DNA of 6,716 bases, taken from contig WGFD01000096.1 of NCBI GenBank assembly GCA_015492395.1, forward strand, positions 1 through 6,716, written 5' to 3'. The position numbers were made by a program, and so were the translations under genes. The DNA is from Deltaproteobacteria bacterium. Its GTDB lineage: Bacteria > Desulfobacterota > GWC2-55-46 > S146-70. The notes under the pieces were generated by a model. The model did no database searches. It was not told the origin of the DNA and saw only the letters and a list, made by a program, of their open reading frames with translations. Below, piece by piece: positions 1-6,012 of this stretch (position 1 is its first letter; each line of letters starts with the position of its first letter).

Positions 1-76
1 ATATGAGGATGTTCTCTTGCTTAATTGTACATTTTTCAATGACCGAAACCTGTACATTTTTCGATGACCATTGACA
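1..76. mobile_element. Terminal segment of a probable IS21-family insertion sequence (body off the left edge)
   Basis: Two 19-nt direct repeats (26-44 and 51-69, one mismatch) lie against a sharp end of homology with the neighbouring ATPase gene. Read inward on the minus strand, the proposed tip begins TGTCAATGGTCATCG at 76 and continues through the two repeats. IS21-family elements are known to start with TG, to carry several tandem copies of a terminal repeat at each end, and often to have an outward TTGACA at one tip, which is present here at 71-76. No istA or istB coding sequence is visible in the 25 bases left of the repeats, so the family call rests only on the end structure. The target duplication cannot be checked because the other end is outside the window. 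The exact tip could be 76 or 78. Confidence 0.6.
26..69 (+). repeat. Two direct copies of a 19-nt repeat, period 25
   Basis: TGTACATTTTTCAATGACC (26-44) and TGTACATTTTTCGATGACC (51-69) differ at one base and are separated by the 6-nt spacer GAAACC. This is seen directly in the sequence. The arrangement matches the multiple terminal repeats at which the IS21-family IstA transposase is known to bind. The ATPase reading frame passes through both copies and stops in the first one, at 36-38. Confidence 0.9.
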
Positions 77-953
77 CAGGTCTCTCCGTCGATACAAGCC
101 TATCCAATCCTTCTTTGATCGCCCCGTCTGTAACCTCAACGGCAGCCTCGTACACAAAGAAGGCGAGTTTCTGCGAGTAGTAGGGATGGCACTCTACGAG
201 TGAGACCAATTTGCCCGCCGTATCTTCGGTGCATCTCTTACCGTTCTCTCTGAACTGGAGTGATATGAACTGCTTCAGGGCGGCGGATGGCAGTGGCTTG
301 AGGGGGTAGTTGACGGCGCTCTGAAAGAAGGGGCGTTGCCTCTCGTTGAATATAGCAAGGAGGATGCGGCGGCGACTTCCGATGAAGAAGTAGGAGGCTT
401 GGTGGCGCTGAATATGGGTCCTCATGACCGCCTCTACACGGAGGGACTCTTTCAGTGTGACTATCTCCTGGAATTCGTCCAGCGCTATGTGCACCAACCT
501 GCCTGAAACGGCTATAAATTCTCCCAGTGAGTCCATGGTCTCTTCAAGGAGTTCTATTCCGCTTGTACCCGTCGATGATGGCTCTACCGTGAGTGATACT
601 CCGCCGGACGGATCAGGTTTTAGGATGGGACGAAAAGAACGTATGACCCGAAGTGCGGTCTTCCAGAGTGGTTCCTTGCTGTGGGTTACCGTGAAGACCG
701 CCTTGGCCAGCCTCGCGGCCGCATCGTCTATGGAGGCAACACCGAAGAAGTCGGCAAATATCGTGACCGCGCCCTTGGCGGCCAGGCCGGCCTGGATCCT
801 CCTTACAAGTGATGTCTTTCCGTAGCGCCTCGGTGAGTAGATGACGACATTCGCCTTCGCCACCGCATAGGACTCCAACTCCTTCAACTCCCCCTCCCTG
901 TCACAGAAGGGGGCCCCTACCGGGACCTCCTGTATATAGAATGGGTTACCCAC
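36..953 (-). CDS. AAA+/STAND-like ATPase (ATPase_2, PF01637-like), C-terminus cut by an IS end
   Basis: This is a P-loop ATPase of the group common in archaea and scattered in bacteria; the cellular role of such proteins is mostly unknown. Counting from the GTG start, it shows an NPFY opening with a CDRE motif near 17-20 and a Walker A SPRRYGKT at 40-47. Walker B lies in LDEFQEI near 158-164, a sensor-like FIGSRRR near 190-196, the family motif RPFFQS near 207-212 and HPYYSQ near 256-261. The open frame reaches up to TTG 965, but GTG 953 is preferred: GAGGT (959-963) sits 5 nt upstream, TTG has no Shine-Dalgarno, and relatives begin just before NPF. Relatives usually continue about 70-100 residues into a winged-helix region. 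Here the frame enters insertion-element repeats near residue 293 and stops at 305, so the last 12-13 residues are foreign. It has its own promoter and is separate from the glycan operon. Function is probably impaired. Confidence 0.85.
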   Translation of the reverse strand: MGNPFYIQEVPVGAPFCDREGELKELESYAVAKANVVIYSPRRYGKTSLVRRIQAGLAAKGAVTIFADFFGVASIDDAAARLAKAVFTVTHSKEPLWKTALRVIRSFRPILKPDPSGGVSLTVEPSSTGTSGIELLEETMDSLGEFIAVSGRLVHIALDEFQEIVTLKESLRVEAVMRTHIQRHQASYFFIGSRRRILLAIFNERQRPFFQSAVNYPLKPLPSAALKQFISLQFRENGKRCTEDTAGKLVSLVECHPYYSQKLAFFVYEAAVEVTDGAIKEGLDRLVSTERPVSMVIEKCTGFGH

Positions 954-958
954 GGCGG

Positions 959-963
959 ACCTC
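959..963 (-). promoter_or_regulatory. Shine-Dalgarno GAGGT that selects GTG 953 as the ATPase start
   Basis: On the minus strand GAGGT is followed by five bases (CCGCC) and then GTG. The more upstream in-frame TTG at 963-965 overlaps this site and has only AT-rich sequence without purine runs before it, so initiation at GTG is favoured. Confidence 0.65.
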
Positions 964-998
964 AAGATATTTTACTTAAATACCATTATTGTAGTCCA

Positions 999-1027
999 AT
1001 AATACATGTCAAATCCTCTGCTGTCAA
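999..1027 (-). promoter_or_regulatory. Sigma-70-type promoter of the ATPase gene
   Basis: Minus strand: TTGACA (1022-1027), a 17-nt spacer, then TATTAT (999-1004). This is a perfect -35 box with optimal spacing and a 5-of-6 -10 box. Transcription would start near 991-993 and leave a leader of about 38-40 nt before GTG 953. A second TTGACA lies inside the spacer, but the nearest usable -10 match (TACAAT) is only 13 nt from it. The remaining gene-free DNA, 1028-1212, shows no reading frame worth calling and no intrinsic terminator. Confidence 0.75.
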
Positions 1028-1212
1028 GCCCATAATCGGTTGTATGATCTCGACGGAAAGGCTCAGAGTGCCGGCCGAAGGAGACCACAACGACGCACCT
1101 TCTTTGTCCGATCCACTATCTTCCCGATTCACACACAAGATCGACTACACCTCCGGAGAGGCGGCAAACTTCATTCCCAGATGGAGATGCCATGTATGGA
1201 ATATCTTCGAGG

Positions 1213-2259
1213 TTACCGGCCTTGCCTGCCCGGCAAGATGGTGAGATAGATGGCATCAAATGCCTTCAGCACCTCTTCCGTAGTGACGCTGTCGGCATTC
1301 GAACCATTCTGGAGGATTGTATGGGGAACTCCCCATGGCGCCCATACCCTCCTGTCTGTAGAACCCCAAATGGCAACTATCGGCTTTCCAAGCGCGGCGG
1401 CTATATGCATCGCGCCTCCGTCACAACACACCACCACCGTGGCGAGGCTGAGTATCGCAATAAGCGCACCCAGGCTCTCCGTAGGGCAAGGGTAGACACC
1501 ATCCCCGCCTGCGCCACTGATCCACTTGGCCTCCTCGTCATCACCCGGATGGCGGGGGTTATCCTTCTCTCCAGGCGACCAGAGCAGCGCCACATCGAAT
1601 CCGTACTTCATTACGAGCTCTCGCGCCAGGATGGAGAACCTCTCTTTCGGCCACCTGTTGGCGGGCTTCCTTGAACTGACGTGCATAGCCAGAAGCGGCC
1701 TGCGGCCCGCCCCTGAAGATTTTAAGTGGGCCTCCATCCGCTTTACTTCCGGATCGGATGGCTTAACCACCATTAGAGGGGGCTCACCGTCTATTCCCAG
1801 GGGGCTTAAAAGCCTGAATGCGGAAACAACTTCATGGACAGGACAGGACACTTCATCGACTGCGAGGTTATAGCAGACAGAACTCTCACCTTTAGGGAGA
1901 TATCCAATTCTCTTCTTCGCACCGGACAAGAGCGCATAGCGTGCGGCCATCTTTGAATAGCTATTGCTGCACGCGACCGCCACATCGTACCCAACCTTTC
2001 TGATCGATCGAATCAGCCTCATGTTGTCCAGCCACACCTTATATCTATCACTTTCCCTCAGGTGCTTGGCCTTTTTGTATATATATATATTGTCTATGTC
2101 GGGATTATTTGCGACTACCTCCGCGTTATACGAATTCACAAGCAGATCGATCCTGGAGTCAGGATGGCTCTGCCTCAGTGCCCTTATAGCGGGAGTGGTG
2201 CAAACAAGATCTCCGATATTGTCTCTTCGTACCAGTAAGACGCTCCTTGGAACTACCAT
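1213..2259 (-). CDS. Glycosyltransferase family 9 (LPS heptosyltransferase-like), soluble
   Basis: A 348-residue protein, normal length for GT9, the family of WaaC/WaaF heptosyltransferases that move heptose from ADP-heptose onto the LPS inner core at the inner face of the cytoplasmic membrane. The N-terminal Rossmann half opens with SVLLVRRDNIGDLVCTTP (residues 6-23); Asp17 corresponds to the catalytic Asp of WaaC. The C-terminal half carries SSRKPANRWPKERF (195-208) and the nucleotide-sugar site CDGGAMH followed by AAALGKP (279-293, His285), then WGST (298-301). No membrane segment is visible. ATG is the only possible start because TAA lies in frame just upstream. A purine run, GGAAGGGG, sits 13 nt before it, which is long spacing. 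It follows the ligase gene by 43 nt and is the last gene of the operon. The sugar donor may differ from heptose, so no gene symbol is given. Confidence 0.9.
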   Translation of the reverse strand: MVVPRSVLLVRRDNIGDLVCTTPAIRALRQSHPDSRIDLLVNSYNAEVVANNPDIDNIYIYKKAKHLRESDRYKVWLDNMRLIRSIRKVGYDVAVACSNSYSKMAARYALLSGAKKRIGYLPKGESSVCYNLAVDEVSCPVHEVVSAFRLLSPLGIDGEPPLMVVKPSDPEVKRMEAHLKSSGAGRRPLLAMHVSSRKPANRWPKERFSILARELVMKYGFDVALLWSPGEKDNPRHPGDDEEAKWISGAGGDGVYPCPTESLGALIAILSLATVVVCCDGGAMHIAAALGKPIVAIWGSTDRRVWAPWGVPHTILQNGSNADSVTTEEVLKAFDAIYLTILPGRQGR

Positions 2260-2302
2260 AAACTGAAATGATCCCCTTCCGGGTGCCGTTTAATAAAGTT
2301 GC

Positions 2303-3631
2303 TCATTTTGAGTTCATGGATAAACACTCTTCATAGATGACCAGACTAATACCTGCAAGTGCCATCATGAGATTACCCGCCACCTCCTCCCATAGGCCAT
2401 TTGAGATGTTAATAACCCCATACGCTATAAGTACGCCGGTAGTCCCATATGCTAGAAATCTAGGACCTCTACGCAACCCTTTTCTGGATATGGAATAGAC
2501 CTTTATTATGATTGTGGTCCAGAAAAAGATGAAAGCACTCAGCCCAAGTAAACCTATCTCAAAAATTATTTGCAACACGAGGTTATGAGGATTGGCACTT
2601 CCATAGCCTTTATCGTTAAAGTAATTATATGCGCCGCTTTTTTCTTTCTCCCATCTTTCCAAAAACCCTTTCTCCCTTGCAACTGTTGCAATCTTCTTCC
2701 ACCCATAACCATAACCAAAGAGAGGCCTTTGGCTTATCATATCGATAGTCCCTTCCCATATGGAGAGACGATCATTCCATCCGCGATTCTCGTTTGTCAA
2801 GTAGGTCTCGTAAGATAATAACGTTTTATATCTCGCAAAGGTATCGGGCTTTGATTGAAAGAGTATCACACCGGCTATAAGCACCGCCACGATACCAACT
2901 GCAAATAATTTGTATCTCCTGGCCAGAAGAGTAACTAAGGCAGTTGAAAATATTATTGCCACAAATTGCGTTCGATGGTTATGCAAAAACACAAGGATTA
3001 GTTCCAATAATATAAAAATGACCATTAATGATTTCAAACTAAGTCTCTCCCTCACAGAGTAGAGGTAACCTATGGTCAGTGGGATATAAAATGTCGCATG
3101 GAGTGAATATCCCCCAAAAAAAGTCTCTCTGTTTTCTTGGGGGGTCATCCTGTCATGATGCTCAAGCCAGTTCAATAAAACTGTAATATCATTCTTATAG
3201 AATATCATTATCGTCAGTGCGGCAAAACCTCCCATTGTCGCATAAAAGATAGGCTTAAGGTCATCCATTCCCCTGTATTCACTTATGATGACGAAGAATA
3301 TAATAACCTGGTAGAAGAGGTTCTTCCTTATGGCATGGATACTTTCGGCCGGGTAGGGGCCGATAATTGAGACAAAGACGGACACGCCGACTAGAAAAAG
3401 GAGCGCCAGGACTGTTTTGTCTTTTATATACAGGTTTATCCGACTGTTGAGAAGTTTCGCAATAAAACATAGAAGCATAATGACAAAGGCCGTGTTCCTA
3501 ATGCCGGCATAACGGCTAAACGGCTGAAAAAACAGGAATATCAGCAGAGGGTAGTGTATAAGACGGTATCTATCTATAAAACCGTTAGCCTTGGATAGGA
3601 TCCCTTTATTTTCGCCTGTCATCTTCGCCAT
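2303..3631 (-). CDS. O-antigen ligase/polymerase-like membrane protein (WaaL/Wzy_C type)
   Basis: A 442-residue polytopic inner-membrane protein with about 11-12 hydrophobic segments, for example near 27-37, 46-61, 72-90, 105-118, 128-145, 176-192, 200-217, 222-236, 241-258, 350-372, 393-410 and 418-434. The large hydrophilic loop at about 260-347 is where WaaL/Wzy proteins keep their periplasmic catalytic domain. Typical motifs are NHRTQ (218-222, Arg220), DRLSIWEG (287-294) with QRPLFGYGYG (301-310), and NPHNLVLQIIFEIGLLGL (347-364, His349). WaaL joins undecaprenyl-diphosphate-linked O antigen to lipid A-core, while Wzy polymerises repeat units. Neighbouring GT9 genes favour a ligase, but the two cannot be separated by eye. 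The ATG overlaps the upstream stop as TAATG and lacks a strong Shine-Dalgarno, which suggests translational coupling. The gene is more AT-rich than the genes downstream of it. Confidence 0.85.
   Translation of the reverse strand: MAKMTGENKGILSKANGFIDRYRLIHYPLLIFLFFQPFSRYAGIRNTAFVIMLLCFIAKLLNSRINLYIKDKTVLALLFLVGVSVFVSIIGPYPAESIHAIRKNLFYQVIIFFVIISEYRGMDDLKPIFYATMGGFAALTIMIFYKNDITVLLNWLEHHDRMTPQENRETFFGGYSLHATFYIPLTIGYLYSVRERLSLKSLMVIFILLELILVFLHNHRTQFVAIIFSTALVTLLARRYKLFAVGIVAVLIAGVILFQSKPDTFARYKTLLSYETYLTNENRGWNDRLSIWEGTIDMISQRPLFGYGYGWKKIATVAREKGFLERWEKEKSGAYNYFNDKGYGSANPHNLVLQIIFEIGLLGLSAFIFFWTTIIIKVYSISRKGLRRGPRFLAYGTTGVLIAYGVINISNGLWEEVAGNLMMALAGISLVIYEECLSMNSK
3111..3143 (-). repeat. 12-bp inverted repeat (hairpin) inside the ligase gene
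   Basis: On the coding strand CCCCCAAGAAAA (3132-3143) can pair with TTTTTTTGGGGG (3111-3122) around the 9-nt loop CAGAGAGAC. Pairing gives five G-C pairs, six A-U pairs and one G-U wobble. On the opposite strand the wobble becomes an A-C mismatch, so the fold is better as mRNA of this gene. It encodes residues around 162-173, between two hydrophobic segments. Confidence 0.7.
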
Positions 3632-4743
3632 TAAGTTTGACTCAGAAGACTTGAAATCTTCGGAAGTACATCTTTAACAGTTATACTGGTAACGCAGCTT
3701 CTATGTCCCATCTTGCAACTATATGGCGTGGAGAAGGTATGGGAACAGGGAACGCAGTCTATTTCACTATTTTGTATAATTACACTACTCCTGCCTGTTG
3801 GTCTCTGGTCGTTCATATTACATGGTCCCGCTATATCTATTACCGGTATACCCAAAGCATCCGCCATATATATAAGGCCAGTGTCTACCCCGATCACAAG
3901 TGCTAATCTTCCAATCACCGCTGGCATTTCTGCCAAGCTAAAGCGCCCACAAAGATTCAAGATCCTATCATGATCGCCTATTCTCTTTACAATATAATCT
4001 CCCACCTCATACTCATTTAAAGAACCAAGCAAAACAAAGGTCCAGGAGATTTGATCAAAAAGCCCCTCAACAATACCCAGAAAATTCTCCCTTCCCCAAT
4101 CCTTGAGGCTGTTACCGGTACCAAGGACTATCCCTATAAACGGTAGAGTACCCATAAGCGCAGTCTCTGCCATTCTATCTGCATCCGAGGACGAGTAGAC
4201 CTCCTTTTCACTGCTTCCAGCCTCTATTCCCAGACACCTTAGGCTGGCAAGGTATGTCTCCAGAGACATCCTGGACGAGGTATGGGCTTCTATATCTGTA
4301 TTTAGTCCCATAATAAGCTTGAGAGTTGTACCTCCATAGTTTGGATATACTGCCGCCCTTTTTGGTATCATTGCCCAGAACGCAGATAAAATATTTGTCA
4401 TATTTGGCATGAGGATAACCACTGCCGAATATCTCTGGCCGTAAATCTCACGCGCAAGGTTGATCTTACCGATTAAGCCTTTATGCCGGCTCCCGTCATA
4501 TTCTATTATCTCATCGACATGAGGGTTACACTTTATAAGAGGGATAGTCACGGAGTCTGCCACAACACCAAGCCTGCTCGAAGGCCTGGCCCTCTTTATC
4601 TCTCTAAAGACAGGGGTTGTACATATCATGTCTCCTATCTTGGCTGTCTGCATGATTACTATCGCGTCTCCATCTCTCTTGATAAATTTAGAGAAGAAAA
4701 AGATAACTGGATAAGTGAGGTATGCAAGGATCACATAAATCAC
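3631..4743 (-). CDS. Glycosyltransferase family 9 with N-terminal membrane segment
   Basis: A 370-residue GT9 relative, probably adding a sugar to a lipid-linked glycan or LPS core on the cytoplasmic side. Residues 2-19 are hydrophobic and followed by KFIKRDGD, giving a signal anchor before the usual GT9 opening IVIMQTAKIGDMICTTP (28-44, Asp38 at the catalytic position). The nucleotide-sugar motif is GVDTGLIYMADALGIP (285-300), with Tyr292 where GT9 enzymes normally have His. The C-terminal tail has cysteines at 308, 330, 333, 343 and 350, a CxxC-containing pattern also seen in some other GT9 proteins. The start is GTG, overlapping the previous stop by 4 nt (GTGA), with AGAGG 7 nt upstream. 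Starting at Met31 instead would remove the membrane segment and most of the fold's first strand. TAA overlaps the next ATG by 1 nt. Donor and acceptor are unknown. Confidence 0.88.
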   Translation of the reverse strand: MIYVILAYLTYPVIFFFSKFIKRDGDAIVIMQTAKIGDMICTTPVFREIKRARPSSRLGVVADSVTIPLIKCNPHVDEIIEYDGSRHKGLIGKINLAREIYGQRYSAVVILMPNMTNILSAFWAMIPKRAAVYPNYGGTTLKLIMGLNTDIEAHTSSRMSLETYLASLRCLGIEAGSSEKEVYSSSDADRMAETALMGTLPFIGIVLGTGNSLKDWGRENFLGIVEGLFDQISWTFVLLGSLNEYEVGDYIVKRIGDHDRILNLCGRFSLAEMPAVIGRLALVIGVDTGLIYMADALGIPVIDIAGPCNMNDQRPTGRSSVIIQNSEIDCVPCSHTFSTPYSCKMGHRSCVTSITVKDVLPKISSLLSQT

Positions 4744-5945
4744 GCAAGTACCTCTTCAAATACACTGACCACACCGGATATATATTGTTCCATGCTGAAT
4801 TCTTCCAAAACCCGCCTCCGTCCTCCATCACCCATAGATGTCCTTGTCTTATCGTCTGTTATGAGTTTTTTTACAGCCTCCGCTATAGCTGCTGACCCAC
4901 CTTCCCTCAATAGGATACCCGTCTTATTACTATCGACAAGCTCCGAGGGCCCGGTAATATCGAAGGCAATAACCGGTTTAGCCAGCAGCATCGCCTCCAT
5001 GATGACCCTGGGAAGCCCCTCCTTTGCAGAAGACAGTACGAATACATCCATGGTATTGATATACGAGAGAGGGTCATCTGAGAATCCTGTAAAAAAACAA
5101 TTCTCGCGGACACCCAATCTCTGTGCATGGGCCTCAAGGCTGTCTCTTTCCGGACCATCACCAACAATAACACATGAGATATCGTCCACCATGCTATTCT
5201 TCAGGAAAGCGACAGCTTCTAGTAATAAATGAATCCTCTTTCTCTTCACAAGGGAACCTACAGTACCTATCATTACCCCATTCTCTGAGAGACCAAACTC
5301 CCTTTTTATATCTATAGGGTCTCTCATTGCGCGCGATTCACTGTCGATGCCGTTATGTATCACGATACATTTTCTTGCATCAACCCCAGCCCTTATAAAC
5401 GACTTCTTGACACCCTCTGATACACATATAACCCTCTCCGCACAGCTATTCACTTGCTCTGCTTCAAAAGCTGTCAGAGAAACGTCAATGCGCCCATGCT
5501 GAATCGAAGGTATCCCCAATGATGCGGCTGCTATTATTCCTTCAACGTTTGAAGAAGGCTGGTTATTCATGTACAGGAGGTCAACTTCTCTGTCTTTCAA
5601 TACCCCGGCTATCCTCTCAGAGTCTGGGAGTATGCGGTTCCGATAATCAACGGAATCTACAAAGCTTTTTTTAAGTCCAGGGGTTAACGTAAGGCAGGCC
5701 CTTCCTGCCTCTTTAAGGATTTTCTTTCTAAATGAAACCTTTTTCCTATCAAGCAGGATAAATTCCACACCCAGCTTATCAAGCTCGCTCTTTATATCGG
5801 AGTTGACCCCCATTTTGTAGTTATAATAAAAGATGGCTGAAAAATTGTATGTATTTTTGTCTACCCTCTTCAGGAGTTCTAAAAGGCTGTTTGTTCCACC
5901 ACCCCACTCCTTACCGGTATCGAGTATTAGTATCTTTTTAGTCAT
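4740..5945 (-). CDS. Glycosyltransferase family 4 (GT-B fold), complete
   Basis: A 401-residue GT4-type retaining glycosyltransferase of normal family length, expected to act in the cytoplasm or at the inner membrane on a lipid-linked acceptor. The N-terminal acceptor domain has the glycine-rich loop GGGTNSLLELL (15-25) and SIQHGRID (147-154). The hinge carries CVSEGV (174-179) and HNGID (197-201). The C-terminal donor domain has GTVGSLVKRKRIHLLLEA (227-244), VGDGPE (261-266), FTGFSDD (285-291) and EGLPRVIMEAM (309-319), where Glu309 and Glu317 form the EX7E motif. ATG is the only usable start because TGA occurs in frame four codons upstream. The ribosome site is poor: AGAGG lies just 1 nt before ATG. 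It starts 67 nt after the upstream GT4 gene and overlaps the next gene by 4 nt. The transferred sugar cannot be read from the sequence. Confidence 0.92.
   Translation of the reverse strand: MTKKILILDTGKEWGGGTNSLLELLKRVDKNTYNFSAIFYYNYKMGVNSDIKSELDKLGVEFILLDRKKVSFRKKILKEAGRACLTLTPGLKKSFVDSVDYRNRILPDSERIAGVLKDREVDLLYMNNQPSSNVEGIIAAASLGIPSIQHGRIDVSLTAFEAEQVNSCAERVICVSEGVKKSFIRAGVDARKCIVIHNGIDSESRAMRDPIDIKREFGLSENGVMIGTVGSLVKRKRIHLLLEAVAFLKNSMVDDISCVIVGDGPERDSLEAHAQRLGVRENCFFTGFSDDPLSYINTMDVFVLSSAKEGLPRVIMEAMLLAKPVIAFDITGPSELVDSNKTGILLREGGSAAIAEAVKKLITDDKTRTSMGDGGRRRVLEEFSMEQYISGVVSVFEEVLA
4751..4755 (-). promoter_or_regulatory. Shine-Dalgarno AGAGG for the GTG-started GT9 gene
   Basis: AGAGG lies 7 nt upstream of GTG 4743, inside the last codons of the preceding glycosyltransferase gene. 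Good spacing together with the GTGA overlap supports GTG as the start and suggests translational coupling. Confidence 0.6.
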
Positions 5946-6012
5946 ACCTCTGGATCAAGTAAGTCCATCCGGAAACTCAAAGGAGGAATTCTTCACAATA
6001 TAAGCAGCATCT

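Noticed and set aside
424..825. Plus-strand open frame of 133 codons
   Set aside because: It is fully antisense to the conserved core of the ATPase and is rich in Ser, Thr and Pro with no motif.
1221..1237. Hairpin CTTGCC/GGCAAG at the end of the GT9 gene as a possible terminator
   Set aside because: The 6-bp stem is inside the last codons and no run of U follows on the transcribed strand.
1040..1249. Plus-strand small open frames in the gap between the ATPase and the soluble GT9 gene
   Set aside because: Two frames overlap each other, neither has a convincing ribosome site, and their ends run into the antisense of the GT9 gene.
2265..2290. Small CCC-GGAA-GGG hairpin covering the purine run before the soluble GT9 start
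   Set aside because: Only three base pairs are possible, too few to call a regulatory structure.
4483..5232. Long plus-strand open frame of 249 codons
   Set aside because: It lies antisense across the junction of two well-supported glycosyltransferase genes, has no recognisable domain, and its composition looks like a translated complement.
5980..5990. Strong plus-strand Shine-Dalgarno-like AAGGAGGAATT between the two GT4 genes
   Set aside because: The nearest plus-strand ATG downstream (6015-6017) is followed at once by TAG, so there is no frame to translate.
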